A stretch of 64,000 nt of DNA from a virus. A program made the translations under genes and the position numbers. Shown piece by piece: positions 17,750-26,090 of this stretch (position 1 is its first letter; each line of letters opens with the position of its first letter). The notes beneath the pieces are model-generated. The model had not been told where the DNA came from. It searched no databases and was given only the letters and a program-made list of their open reading frames with translations. The stretch lies in IMG/VR virus record IMGVR_UViG_3300024503_000441, positions 62,001 to 126,000 of that record. The stretch is one strand, 5' to 3'.

Positions 17750-18358
17750 ATGAAAACATTTAAAGAATATCTGACAGAAAGCAAAAAAGTCTATAGCTTC
17801 AAGATCAAGGTAGCGGGCGAAGTTCCTGAAAAGTTTGAGGAAAACCTAAAATCCAGACTTGGACGCTGTAACGTTTTGACCCTGGAAAAACTAAACACCA
17901 CACCTATCCAGCAGCTTCCTATCGATTTTCCAGATCTTAAGAACTGCGAAGTTTCTATATATGAGATGGTTACAGAATATCCAACCATCACTACCGAGAT
18001 TAAGAATGAGCTAATGGCAATGGAAATGTGCCCAACTCACTTCCGTGTCAAGAACTCAGCAGATCCTACAGAAGAATACAATCAGCAAGGTACAGATCTA
18101 CAATCTAAAGATGCCCTACTTACTGATGACAAGTACAAAGAAGCAGGCAAAGTAAAACAAAAAGATTACTTTGGTCCTGATTATAACAAAGGTTTTCTAC
18201 AAGACTTAGCAAAAGCATCTAAGGCTCGTAAAAAAGAACTAGGACAAAAAGATATCAAATCAGAAGCATCAGCTTCGGGCCCAGACTATGGCAGCGATGG
18301 GGCTAAGAGTCCAGTTGGTTCACACCAGAACAAGATTCCAGACCCATACAAAGGATAA
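17750..18358 (+). CDS. Unknown protein with capsid-targeting-like N-terminus
   Basis: 202 residues, not assigned to a family. The first residues MKTFKEYLTES resemble the short targeting peptides of T4 internal head proteins, which end in a gp21 protease site (L/I-x-E). A mixed alpha/beta domain (residues 14-110) is followed by a Lys/Asp-rich, poorly structured tail. It is located between the terminase subunits behind a late promoter. It could be an internal head protein; no enzymatic motif is seen. Confidence 0.6.
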   Translation: MKTFKEYLTESKKVYSFKIKVAGEVPEKFEENLKSRLGRCNVLTLEKLNTTPIQQLPIDFPDLKNCEVSIYEMVTEYPTITTEIKNELMAMEMCPTHFRVKNSADPTEEYNQQGTDLQSKDALLTDDKYKEAGKVKQKDYFGPDYNKGFLQDLAKASKARKKELGQKDIKSEASASGPDYGSDGAKSPVGSHQNKIPDPYKG

Positions 18359-18361
18359 GAA

Positions 18362-18982
18362 ATGAATATACATGATCTATACAAAAAGATTGTCGCCTTA
18401 GATCAGCCAGTTGCTGAAGCTAAGATTGACGAGTGCGGAGAACCAATGGGCATGGGACAAGGTCCTATGTCTAGTCCTCCTCCTGCGCCACCAAGCCTAA
18501 GTGTTAATCTAAATGCACAAGGCATGGACAACATTGAACAACTAATGCAACTGATCACAAAAGTGAACCCAGATGCAGCACCCAAGGCATTGTCCCCAAT
18601 GGGTGGTAATGAGCCATCAATCGAAATCGAACCAATGGACAAGCCAGCAGGCGGTCTTCCTCCACTAAAGATGTTACCATTGGATCTAGACAAAGAAGAA
18701 CCAGAACACGATCAAGATGGCGGCGACATTGATCCTGAAGGTGAAGATGAACCAGAGGATGAAGCATTTGCTAACACTCCAGACGGTGTAGAAGGCGAGC
18801 CATTTACTAAAGATACAGAATACATGACCAAGACTCTAGCAGGTGGTATGAACCGTGAAAAGGGTCAATATAAGCACAGCTACAAAGCAGGCGATAACCC
18901 AATGGCAATGCCAGAAAGCGATCTACGTGCTATGATCAAAGCTGAACTAGCACAACGTCTAGCAGAAGCCAAAGCTAGATAA
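18362..18982 (+). CDS. Acidic, Pro-rich late protein of unknown function
   Basis: 206 residues, not recognised. The N-terminal 25 residues (MNIHDLYKKIVALDQ) are helical, followed by a Met/Gly/Pro-rich linker, a very acidic block around residues 115-140, and a C-terminal helix SDLRAMIKAELAQRLAEAK. The final helix and acidic body resemble scaffold or internal-head accessory proteins, but nothing proves this. It starts 3 bases after the previous stop and ends at an intrinsic terminator. Confidence 0.6.
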   Translation: MNIHDLYKKIVALDQPVAEAKIDECGEPMGMGQGPMSSPPPAPPSLSVNLNAQGMDNIEQLMQLITKVNPDAAPKALSPMGGNEPSIEIEPMDKPAGGLPPLKMLPLDLDKEEPEHDQDGGDIDPEGEDEPEDEAFANTPDGVEGEPFTKDTEYMTKTLAGGMNREKGQYKHSYKAGDNPMAMPESDLRAMIKAELAQRLAEAKAR

Positions 18983-19000
18983 GCATAACAGCAAAGTCAG

Positions 19001-19026
19001 ATAGGCTCTTCGGAGCCTATTTTTTT
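19001..19026 (+). terminator. Intrinsic terminator before gp17
   Basis: Perfect stem ATAGGCTC / GAGCCTAT closed by a TTCG tetraloop, then a T run (19021-19026). Confidence 0.93.
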
Positions 19027-19029
19027 CTG

Positions 19030-19035
19030 TAAATA
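19030..19035 (+). promoter_or_regulatory. 17: Late TAAATA motif for gp17
   Basis: TAAATA ends 5 bases before the gp17 ATG and starts 4 bases after the terminator T run. No ribosome site fits between them. Confidence 0.65.
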
Positions 19036-19040
19036 AATGT

Positions 19041-20630
19041 ATGGCAAAATCACTTGACGGCGTCTTAATCAAAAAAGCGCACAAACAAGATAGGTATACA
19101 TTAGAAGAAGTACAGCACCTTGAGAAGTGTATGGATCCCGTTACAGGTCCATTATACTTCATGCGTAACTTTCTTAAGATCCAACATCCTGTACGTGGTG
19201 CTATTGATTTTGAACCCTACGATTATCAGGTAAGACTTATAGAAGCATATCACAATCACAAAGATGTGATCGCTATGTTACCGCGACAGATGGGTAAAAC
19301 AACCTGCGCCTGCGGATATCTTCTATGGTTTACTATGTTTGTTCCTGAAGCACAGGTTCTTATCGCTGCTCACAAATATGAGGGTGCGCAGGATATCATG
19401 AACCGCTATCGTTACGGATATGAAAACTTGCCCGACTTCATCCGAGCAGGTGTTATCAGCTACAACAGAAATACTATTGAATACGATAACGGTGCTCGTA
19501 TACAAGCAACGACAACTACAGAAAATACTGGTCGTGGTAAATCTCTTTCTTTGATTTACTGTGACGAGTTTGCATTTGTGCAACCGCCTGAAAAAGCTAG
19601 AGAGTTCTGGACTGCTCTAAGTCCTACACTATCAACAGGTGGTCGTGCTATCATTACCTCAACACCAAACTCAGACGAAGATCAGTTTGCGCAGATCTGG
19701 ACTGAAGCTAATAAAAAGTTTGACGAGTTTGGCAATGAGCAAGAGCTGGGTGTAAACGGATTCTTCCCATATTTTGCTACCTGGGACGAGCATCCGGATC
19801 GTGATGATAAATGGGCTGCTACAGAACGTGCTAAGATCGGTGAGGAACGTTTCCGTCGTGAGTTTGACTGTGAGTTCTTGATCTTTGATGAAACACTGAT
19901 CAACTCAGTTAGACTCTCTGAACTCGAAGGTGCAGATCCTAAGATGACCATGGGTCAATGCCGCTGGTACAAAGACATCAACCCCAAGGCTACTTACCTA
20001 GTAAGTCTAGATCCTAGTTTAGGTACAGGTGGCGACTATGGTGCTATACAGGTATTTGAAATGCCTGATATGATACAGGTAGCAGAGTGGCATCACAACA
20101 CCACTCCGGTACAGCAACAAGTTAAAACTATGCGTGAGATACTGAAATACATCCACGATAGAGGTATGGAAAAGGGTGGTTCTGCTCCACAGATATATTA
20201 TAGTGTAGAAAACAATAATATAGGTGAGGCAGCACTTATAGTTATAAACGATATAGGTGAAGAAAACTTCTACGGACTTTTCTTGAGCGAACCTATACGC
20301 AAAGGGCATGTGAGAAAGTTCCGTAAAGGATTTAACACTACACATAGAACTAAAATATCTACTTGTTCTATACTCAAGAACATGATAGAAACCAAGAAAA
20401 TGACCATACACAGCAAACCGCTGATTTCTGAGCTGAAATCGTTTGTAGCTAGCGGGCTAGGATTTAGTGCTAAAACCGGAGAGCACGACGACTTAGTGAC
20501 GTCTACACTGCTGATTTTACGTATGGCCAGCGTACTAGCTGACTGGGATCCTAAGATCTACGACAAAATGACGGAAAAAGTCTCAGAAGAGAACATGCCG
20601 TTGCCTATCTTTATTAGCACAGGGTTTTGA
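19041..20630 (+). CDS. 17: gp17-like large terminase (packaging ATPase-nuclease)
   Basis: 529 residues. The ATPase domain has Walker A PRQMGKTT (residues 81-88) and Walker B LIYCDEF (171-177). The C-terminal RNase H-fold nuclease has VSLDPSLGTGGDYG (metal-binding Asp about 324), a central Glu in YYSVENNNIGE, and GEHDDLVTS near the end. It drives DNA into the prohead and cuts the concatemer. Length is a little shorter than T4 gp17 (610). It has its own late promoter and terminator-insulated start, and its stop overlaps the next TAAATA region. Confidence 0.96.
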   Translation: MAKSLDGVLIKKAHKQDRYTLEEVQHLEKCMDPVTGPLYFMRNFLKIQHPVRGAIDFEPYDYQVRLIEAYHNHKDVIAMLPRQMGKTTCACGYLLWFTMFVPEAQVLIAAHKYEGAQDIMNRYRYGYENLPDFIRAGVISYNRNTIEYDNGARIQATTTTENTGRGKSLSLIYCDEFAFVQPPEKAREFWTALSPTLSTGGRAIITSTPNSDEDQFAQIWTEANKKFDEFGNEQELGVNGFFPYFATWDEHPDRDDKWAATERAKIGEERFRREFDCEFLIFDETLINSVRLSELEGADPKMTMGQCRWYKDINPKATYLVSLDPSLGTGGDYGAIQVFEMPDMIQVAEWHHNTTPVQQQVKTMREILKYIHDRGMEKGGSAPQIYYSVENNNIGEAALIVINDIGEENFYGLFLSEPIRKGHVRKFRKGFNTTHRTKISTCSILKNMIETKKMTIHSKPLISELKSFVASGLGFSAKTGEHDDLVTSTLLILRMASVLADWDPKIYDKMTEKVSEENMPLPIFISTGF

Positions 20631-20636
20631 TAAATA
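20631..20636 (+). promoter_or_regulatory. Late TAAATA motif
   Basis: TAAATA directly follows the gp17 stop and ends 5 bases before the ATG at 20642. Confidence 0.65.
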
Positions 20637-20641
20637 TTACT

Positions 20642-22516
20642 ATGGATGCAAGAAACAATATAGCCACTGATTTATTCTATAAAATTAGAAGCCGTTTTAC
20701 TGGGCTAAAATTAGGTTCTGAAACAGGCCAAATAACCATTAATCCTGAAGAGGCACGCTTCTTTGATTTTGATTACATGGAGGGTGAAAAGCCCATAGGG
20801 CATGTGAGCATTAGTTTGGCAGAGCCAAACAGCATGAAGGTTTACTTTAGCCATGGGATTACTGAATCCATGGATGACGGACAGAAAAACAACTGGTACG
20901 GGTTTTTGAAAGAACTTAGAATGTTCGCAAAAAGACGTTTATTGAGTTTTGACACACGAGATATCGCTAAGGACAACTTGGATCGAAGAGATTATGAATT
21001 CTTGAGTCAATACAATAAGCCCAAGCCAACTACTAACGATACAGTGACCCAACCGGTCGGAGAAAGTGTTATGAACGAAAGCAGCTTATACGGTTCTCGA
21101 ACTATGAGCTATCAAAAGCTCGAAGATACGAGACTCATCATTAAACATAGTCGAGCTATTACTGACGACTTTGCACCCGGTGCAAGATCAAGAAATATTT
21201 CAGCATTGTTTGTTGAAAATGCCGACGGTGAAAGATTCAAATATCCTTTCATCCATCTAGCAGGTGCTCGAGCTATGCAACGCCACGTCGCTAATGGCGG
21301 TTTACCATATGATGAAATCGGTAAGTCTATTGTTAGCATGAGTGAAGAAATAGCCCAACTCAAGAGTTTCCAAAACTATGTGGTCCGTAACGATCTAATG
21401 AATAGCGAGACTAACTCAGTAGTAGAAAGAAGCACACAGGCTTTAGAAAGACTACGTGAACAAATCAAAAATCTAGGCAAGCAGAGCCACTATGAAGCAT
21501 ATAGAGAATCATTCCAAGCACAGCAACCCTTAGAAGTACCACAAGAGGTAGTAGAAGACTTTACAGAAATGTTTACTGTAAGGAATTTTAAAGAAGATAT
21601 CGCAAGCGTATTTCCTGTATTATATAGGCTAATGAAAGAAAATGGAGTAGGCTACAGCGACATAGTCGGTATGACAACAAACGAAATAGAAGAAAACGAA
21701 GACTTAGATATTATAGCCAACGAAGATCCATTTGAAAAGTTTGAATCTTGGGTAATGGCATTGGGCGAAGAGTCAGCTATTACTAGTCAAGATCCTGAAG
21801 AACAACAGGCAGCAGTGCAACAACTTCAAGAACTAGTCGGTGAACATTTCCCAGCAGGTGTTGATGGTAGTAATGCTATCGAAAGCCTAAAAGGCATAAT
21901 CGAAGATCCAGAACTATTCAAGAGAATCAAAGAACTTGCGGCCAATGACCCAGATGCATGTTGCAGAGGTTTAGTGAAAGATTGGTTAGAACTAAATGCT
22001 CCAGAAGTATTAGAGCAACTAGACTTCGGTGACTACACTGAAGAACCAGCAGCAGGTGAAGAACCAGCAGCAGCTGAGCCAGCAGCAGCTGAGCCAGCGG
22101 CGGCAGCACCAGAAGAAGTACCTGCCGAAGGAAGTGATCCTAATCATCCAGAATATGATAAGAAAGATGACTATGATCTTCCACCTTCAGCACGTGGCAA
22201 AGGCACAGGCGACTACAAGCTACCAGATTATAAGAAACACGATGACCGTCATGCTAGAGATTTCCGTAAGCGCAGCGGCAATGAATCTATTGATGTAAAA
22301 GAAATAGCAGAGTTCGTACACAGCTTTTATGATCGAAATACAGGCACATTCCCTAAAGGGCCAGAAGGTGTAGCAGTTATGGTAGGCAAGAAGTTCGGTG
22401 AACAGGCAGAACAGGTAGCTCGTAAATTTGTAGAAAGAATGGCTCCAAACCAAACAACAGAGCAGAATCCAGAACTACAAGAACTAGCAAGAATCAGAGA
22501 ACTAGCAGGCATGTAA
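20642..22516 (+). CDS. Large late protein of unknown function (624 aa)
   Basis: The ATG at 20642 was chosen over an upstream TTG because it has the late spacing. The N-terminal 100 residues form a small alpha/beta domain (IGHVSISLAEPNSMKVYFSHG). A second domain around residues 155-230 (TRLIIKHSR, RSRNISALFVENADGERFKYPFIHLAGARAM) is a pattern conserved in T4-like phages of aquatic hosts but without known function. A low-complexity Glu-Pro-Ala run lies near residues 465-490, followed by a charged tail ending in a helical segment. It is probably a virion or internal head protein. Confidence 0.65.
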   Translation: MDARNNIATDLFYKIRSRFTGLKLGSETGQITINPEEARFFDFDYMEGEKPIGHVSISLAEPNSMKVYFSHGITESMDDGQKNNWYGFLKELRMFAKRRLLSFDTRDIAKDNLDRRDYEFLSQYNKPKPTTNDTVTQPVGESVMNESSLYGSRTMSYQKLEDTRLIIKHSRAITDDFAPGARSRNISALFVENADGERFKYPFIHLAGARAMQRHVANGGLPYDEIGKSIVSMSEEIAQLKSFQNYVVRNDLMNSETNSVVERSTQALERLREQIKNLGKQSHYEAYRESFQAQQPLEVPQEVVEDFTEMFTVRNFKEDIASVFPVLYRLMKENGVGYSDIVGMTTNEIEENEDLDIIANEDPFEKFESWVMALGEESAITSQDPEEQQAAVQQLQELVGEHFPAGVDGSNAIESLKGIIEDPELFKRIKELAANDPDACCRGLVKDWLELNAPEVLEQLDFGDYTEEPAAGEEPAAAEPAAAEPAAAAPEEVPAEGSDPNHPEYDKKDDYDLPPSARGKGTGDYKLPDYKKHDDRHARDFRKRSGNESIDVKEIAEFVHSFYDRNTGTFPKGPEGVAVMVGKKFGEQAEQVARKFVERMAPNQTTEQNPELQELARIRELAGM

Positions 22517-22539
22517 AGATTGTTCGTAGCAGTTAGATC

Positions 22540-22565
22540 GGGCACTTCGGTGCCCTTTCTTTTTG
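22540..22565 (+). terminator. Intrinsic terminator
   Basis: Stem GGGCAC / GTGCCC closed by TTCG, then TTTCTTTTT (22556 onward). Confidence 0.9.
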
Positions 22566-22586
22566 GCTATCTTTATCTAAACTATC

Positions 22587-22624
22587 TTGTCAACTTAGAG
22601 TCATACTAGTGCGTTAAATTAATA
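22587..22624 (+). promoter_or_regulatory. Repeated upstream element, copy 1
   Basis: This 38-bp stretch aligns with 22894-22931 without gaps (26 of 38 identical). It begins TTGTC-x-ACT and ends GCGTTAAATTAATA. It precedes the first small exported-protein gene. A 6-bp inverted repeat (CACAGA/TCTGTG, 22625-22641) follows at once. The 21-base gap between TTGTCA and TTAAAT is long for sigma70, so the factor that reads it is unclear. Confidence 0.5.
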
Positions 22625-22664
22625 CACAGAGGAAATCTGTGATAACCTTAAAAAGGAAAATACT

Positions 22665-22838
22665 ATGAAACTAGTTGCAACTTTAATCGCATCTCTATTT
22701 GCTGTATCAGCATTTGCCGCAGATGCACCGAAGAAAGATGAAAAGAAAGCAGCCGCAGAAGCTCCAAAGGCCGCAGCATCAGCTGCTAAAGATGCTAAGG
22801 CTGCTCCAGCACCTGCCAAGCCAGCTGAAAAGAAGTAA
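22665..22838 (+). CDS. Small exported Ala/Lys-rich protein, 57 aa
   Basis: It starts with a clear signal peptide (MKLVATLIASLFAVSAFAA, likely cleavage after AFA). The mature part is nearly all Ala, Lys, Pro and Glu and is probably unstructured. An AAGGA ribosome site lies 8 bases before the ATG. Cationic Ala/Lys-rich periplasmic peptides could bind peptidoglycan or outer-membrane polyanions, but no function is known. It is the first of three consecutive signal-peptide genes behind gp17, bounded by terminators. Confidence 0.75.
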   Translation: MKLVATLIASLFAVSAFAADAPKKDEKKAAAEAPKAAASAAKDAKAAPAPAKPAEKK

Positions 22839-22855
22839 TCGGCTAAATACCGAAC

Positions 22856-22885
22856 AAAGGGCTCACCTGAGCCCTTTCTTTTTGG
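22856..22885 (+). terminator. Intrinsic terminator
   Basis: Stem AAAGGGCTCA / TGAGCCCTTT with a 2-base top, followed by CTTTTT. It insulates the 57-residue exported-protein gene from the next. Confidence 0.88.
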
Positions 22886-22893
22886 TAAACTTT

Positions 22894-22931
22894 TTGTCTA
22901 CTAAAATCACGCCTAAGGCGTTATATTAATA
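22894..22931 (+). promoter_or_regulatory. Repeated upstream element, copy 2
   Basis: Second copy of the element at 22587-22624. It begins TTGTCTACT and ends GCGTTATATTAATA, 15 bases before the ATG of the 99-residue exported protein. Confidence 0.5.
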
Positions 22932-22946
22932 TGAAGGAGAACAAAG

Positions 22947-23246
22947 ATGAAAAAGTTCTTATTCGCTACATTGATAACATTAACTGCTTTTAGCTCACAG
23001 GCACAAGCAGACGGTTGGAGACATCGAGGTGGTCATCACCACGGTGGCGGCTATGGATGGGTAGCACCATTAGTTATTGGTGGTGCTGTAGGTTATGCAC
23101 TTTCGCAGCCAAGATATGTAAGCCCGCCTCCGAGCGTGGTATACGTAACTCCTCCGCCTACATATAATCCACCGTATGGTTATCATTGGGAGAGTGTTCT
23201 AGACGGCAACTGTAACTGTTACAGAAACGTTCTAGTTCCAAACTAA
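22947..23246 (+). CDS. Exported His/Gly/Tyr-rich protein, 99 aa
   Basis: Signal peptide MKKFLFATLITLTAFSSQAQA with probable cleavage before DGW. The mature region has a His/Gly cluster (HRGGHHHGGGYG), a short Gly-zipper-like hydrophobic segment (APLVIGGAVGYAL), a Pro/Tyr-rich linker and a two-Cys tail (NCNCYRNVLV). This layout is common in bacterial periplasmic or envelope proteins and unusual in a phage. AAGGAG precedes the ATG. It could bind metal or insert in the envelope during lysis; this is speculative. Confidence 0.75.
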   Translation: MKKFLFATLITLTAFSSQAQADGWRHRGGHHHGGGYGWVAPLVIGGAVGYALSQPRYVSPPPSVVYVTPPPTYNPPYGYHWESVLDGNCNCYRNVLVPN

Positions 23247-23266
23247 TATGTTAATGAGGACACGGA

Positions 23267-23677
23267 ATGAAAGGATTGACAATCGCTCTTGCGATGATGA
23301 TAGGTATTGGGACAAGCCAGGCAAGTACGACACTTACTGGGAACGTGAATCCGAATCCCGTATCTACGTCATCACTAGCAAAGATTGCGACCAAAAAAGA
23401 TCCGGTCCTTGCAAAATCGACCAGGATACCTAAACCTAAGCTGTTTAGGTCAAATCCTCACAGAGCGACCCACTTTAGTGTCGCAGAAGATCCCGATGAT
23501 GATATTTTTGTGCAAGACGAAGATATATTTGTCGGTTATCGTCGAGAAGATATTAGCAAACCAAAGGCACCATCTACCCCCGATGATCCGGAAGGTATCA
23601 TCACTGAAGACATCCGTTGGCGGCTGTTCTTGGCTCGTACAGCAGCCATGATCCGCTATCACCAAATACACGGATAG
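23267..23677 (+). CDS. Exported protein of unknown function, 136 aa
   Basis: Signal peptide MKGLTIALAMMIGIGTSQA, then a Thr/Ser/Pro-rich linker, an acidic patch (EDPDDDIFVQDED) and a C-terminal helix (WRLFLARTAAMIRYHQ). It is not recognised. It starts 20 bases after the previous exported-protein gene with a GAGG ribosome site, so the two are probably co-transcribed. Three exported proteins in a row suggest a shared envelope job, for example lysis or exclusion. Confidence 0.65.
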   Translation: MKGLTIALAMMIGIGTSQASTTLTGNVNPNPVSTSSLAKIATKKDPVLAKSTRIPKPKLFRSNPHRATHFSVAEDPDDDIFVQDEDIFVGYRREDISKPKAPSTPDDPEGIITEDIRWRLFLARTAAMIRYHQIHG

Positions 23678-23703
23678 TTTGGTGAAAAAATCTAAAAAAA
23701 CTA

Positions 23704-23732
23704 TTGACCTTGCTAAATAAAGTACGCATAAT
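23704..23732 (+). promoter_or_regulatory. sigma70-type promoter of the gp32-UvsX-UvsY operon
   Basis: TTGACC at 23704-23709, 17-base spacer, CATAAT at 23727-23732. The -10 box lies inside an inverted repeat. Confidence 0.7.
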
Positions 23733-23745
23733 ACAAATATGCGTA
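23723..23745 (+). promoter_or_regulatory. Operator-like palindrome over the gp32 promoter
   Basis: TACGCATA (23723-23730) and TATGCGTA (23738-23745), perfect 8-bp arms, 7-base centre. It covers the -10 box and the expected start site, so it suits a repressor or a 5'-end hairpin. Confidence 0.55.
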
Positions 23746-23785
23746 AGGCATACATTTTAAGGCAAAACATAGGAGGCATATTAAA

Positions 23786-24760
23786 ATGGCTACACTAGCA
23801 GAAATCCGTGCGAAACTTCAAGAAGCACAATCAAAGTCCACAGGACAATCATCAGGCGGCGACAACGCCATTTACCCACACTGGAACATGCAAGAAGGAA
23901 AGGAAGCAGTAATCCGTTTCCTACCAGATGGCAATCCCAACAACACGTTTTTCTGGGTAGAACGTGCAATGATCAAACTACCTTTCGCTGGCGTTAAAGG
24001 CGAAACAGATTCCAAACAAGTACAGGTGCAGGTACCCTGCGTTGAAATGTACAATGACGGTTCTGTTTGCCCGATTCTCAGCGAAGTGCGTGGTTGGTTC
24101 AAAGACAAGAGCCTAGAGGAAATGGGTCGTAAGTATTGGAAGAAGCGTTCATACATCTTCCAAGGGTTTATTGTCGAAGATCCTCTTAAAGAAGAAAAGA
24201 CACCAGAAAATCCAATCCGTAGATTTATCATTGGTCCTCAAATCTATCAAATCATCCGTAGTGCTTTGATGGATCCAGAGTTGGATGAGTTGCCAACTGA
24301 TTATCTCAAGGGTCTAGATTTCCGTATCGCCAAGACATCAAAAGGTGGGTTCGCAGACTACTCTACATCAAAGTGGAGCCGTCGTGAGCGTTCACTGACT
24401 GAAGTTGAAGCGGCAGCGATCGAAGCACATGGATTGTTCAATCTTTCCGACTTCCTACCTAAGAAGCCAACCGATGTTGAGCTCAAGGTAATGAAGGAAA
24501 TGTTTGAAGCATCTGTCGATGGTGAGCCATATGATATGGACCGTTGGGGTCAATACTTCAAACCAGCAGGTATGGGAGCAGCCACTGGCGATCCTAACAA
24601 GCCTGCAGCCAGCGCACCTGTAGATGATGCAGATGATGAACCAGCACCAGTAGCAAAGGCAGCTCCTGCTCCAAAGGCAGAAGCACCAGCATCAAATGGT
24701 GATGGTAATAGTCGTGCCCAAGATATCTTGGCCATGATTCGCAATCGTCAAAAGCAGTAA
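23786..24760 (+). CDS. 32: gp32-like single-strand DNA-binding protein
   Basis: 324 residues. The basic N-terminal self-association segment (ATLAEIRAKLQEAQ) is followed by the OB-fold core with IRFLPDGNPNNTFFWVER, VPCVEMYNDGSVCPILSEV and KRSYIFQGFIVEDPL. The C-terminal Ala/Pro/Asp-rich tail ends in a helix; such acidic tails recruit replication partners. Only two Cys lie where T4 gp32 has a three-Cys/one-His zinc site, so zinc binding may be lost or altered. It heads the recombination operon behind a sigma70 promoter and carries a GGAGG ribosome site. Confidence 0.93.
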   Translation: MATLAEIRAKLQEAQSKSTGQSSGGDNAIYPHWNMQEGKEAVIRFLPDGNPNNTFFWVERAMIKLPFAGVKGETDSKQVQVQVPCVEMYNDGSVCPILSEVRGWFKDKSLEEMGRKYWKKRSYIFQGFIVEDPLKEEKTPENPIRRFIIGPQIYQIIRSALMDPELDELPTDYLKGLDFRIAKTSKGGFADYSTSKWSRRERSLTEVEAAAIEAHGLFNLSDFLPKKPTDVELKVMKEMFEASVDGEPYDMDRWGQYFKPAGMGAATGDPNKPAASAPVDDADDEPAPVAKAAPAPKAEAPASNGDGNSRAQDILAMIRNRQKQ

Positions 24761-24770
24761 GACTTATATA

Positions 24771-24795
24771 GAGTGTGAGGTACCTCCTCACACTC
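24771..24795 (+). terminator. Strong hairpin after gp32, weak T tract
   Basis: GAGTGTGAGG / CCTCACACTC, perfect 10-bp stem with a 5-base loop. The following TCTTCATTA is a poor T run, so it may be an attenuator or mRNA-stabilising hairpin that lets some transcription pass to UvsX. Confidence 0.65.
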
Positions 24796-24816
24796 TCTTC
24801 ATTACAGGGAAATAAA

Positions 24817-25008
24817 ATGGCAAAACTAGATAAACTATCAAAAGTAAATGAATCAATCACGCTCAATCGTTATGACAACGGTTGGATGGTCGAAATCGGC
24901 GGTCGCGATAAGAAAGAAGATTGGAAGACCACTAAGACTATGTGTAACACTGAAGATGAACTAATCTCAGTCATTAAAGAGTGGAACACTAAAGATTTGG
25001 ATAACTGA
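24817..25008 (+). CDS. Small conserved phage protein, 63 aa
   Basis: The ATG at 24817 was chosen because AGGGA precedes it; an upstream start would run through the hairpin. MAKLDKLSKVNESITLNRYD, GWMVEIGGRDKKEDW and NTEDELISVIKEW form a small beta-sheet plus helix domain seen between gp32 and uvsX in T4-like phages of aquatic bacteria. The function is unknown. It ends 2 bases before uvsX. Confidence 0.75.
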   Translation: MAKLDKLSKVNESITLNRYDNGWMVEIGGRDKKEDWKTTKTMCNTEDELISVIKEWNTKDLDN

Positions 25009-25010
25009 TT

Positions 25011-26090
25011 ATGGCAACTAAACCGTTCGATATAAGCAAGTTTAGAAAATCTATTACAAAGAATATTGAAGGTCTTAGTATAGGTTTTAACGATCCTACA
25101 GATTGGGTTGGCACAGGTAACTATGCATTAAACTATCTAATCAGTGGCGATTTCCACAAAGGAGTTCCGCTAGGCAAAGTTACAGTATTTGCAGGCGAGT
25201 CTGGAGCAGGTAAATCATATATCTGTTCAGGTAACTTGATCAAAGCGGCACAAGCACAAGGCATTTATGTTATCTTGGTTGATACAGAAAATGCTCTAGA
25301 CGAAGATTGGCTAAAGGCACTAGGTGTCGACACTAGCGATGAAAAGTTGTTGAAACTTAATATGGCTATGATCGACGATGTAGCAAAGACTATCACAGAG
25401 TTTGTTGCAGAATATAAAGCTATGCCTGAAGACAGTCGTCCTAAGGTACTTTTTGTGCTTGACTCATTAGGTATGTTGTTGACTCCAACGGATGTTAACC
25501 AGTTCGAAGCAGGTGATTTGAAAGGTGATATGGGTCGTAAGCCCAAGGCATTGACAGCACTTGTGCGAAACTGTGTTAATATGTTTGGTAGTCTAAACAT
25601 TGGCCTAGTAGCTACAAACCATACCTATGCAAGCCAAGATATGTTTGATCCAGACGATAAGATTAGTGGTGGCCAAGGTTTTATCTATGCATCAAGTATC
25701 GTTGTTGCTATGAAAAAACTCAAACTAAAAGAAGATGACGATGGCAATAAGATCTCAGAAGTACGTGGTATCCGTGCTGCCTGCAAGATCATGAAAACTC
25801 GTTATGCAAAGCCTTTTGAAAGTGTACAAGTAAAGATTCCTTATGAGACAGGTATGAATCCATATAGTGGACTGGTCGACTTGTTTGAAGCTAAAGGGAT
25901 GCTTAAGAAAGAAGGAAATAGTCTTGTATATGTAACTGCTGATGGTGAGATCATCAAACAGTTTCGTAAGGCATGGGAACGCAACGAAAACAATGGACTA
26001 GATAGGATGATGGAAGACATTTCAAAACATGGCGAAAAATCCGATTCAGAGATAACTACTACAGTTGAACCTGAAACGGAGGCCAGTTAA
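25011..26090 (+). CDS. uvsX: UvsX-like RecA-family recombinase
   Basis: 359 residues (T4 UvsX 391). Walker A is GESGAGKS (residues 62-69), Walker B VLFVLDSLG, and there is an ATNH motif and a GGQGFIYASS DNA-binding loop 2. It forms filaments on gp32-coated single strands, loaded by UvsY, and drives recombination-dependent replication and repair. The C-terminal acidic/Thr tail is short. Its stop overlaps the next start by 1 base within the gp32 operon. Confidence 0.95.
   Translation: MATKPFDISKFRKSITKNIEGLSIGFNDPTDWVGTGNYALNYLISGDFHKGVPLGKVTVFAGESGAGKSYICSGNLIKAAQAQGIYVILVDTENALDEDWLKALGVDTSDEKLLKLNMAMIDDVAKTITEFVAEYKAMPEDSRPKVLFVLDSLGMLLTPTDVNQFEAGDLKGDMGRKPKALTALVRNCVNMFGSLNIGLVATNHTYASQDMFDPDDKISGGQGFIYASSIVVAMKKLKLKEDDDGNKISEVRGIRAACKIMKTRYAKPFESVQVKIPYETGMNPYSGLVDLFEAKGMLKKEGNSLVYVTADGEIIKQFRKAWERNENNGLDRMMEDISKHGEKSDSEITTTVEPETEAS

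Noticed and set aside
22022-22125. CAGCAG-type repeat in the 20642 gene as a regulatory repeat
   Set aside because: It encodes an in-frame Glu-Pro-Ala linker, so it is explained as low-complexity protein sequence.
23248-23433. 61-codon frame overlapping the third exported protein
   Set aside because: The 23267 frame has a signal peptide and ribosome site; the alternative has neither and ends inside it.
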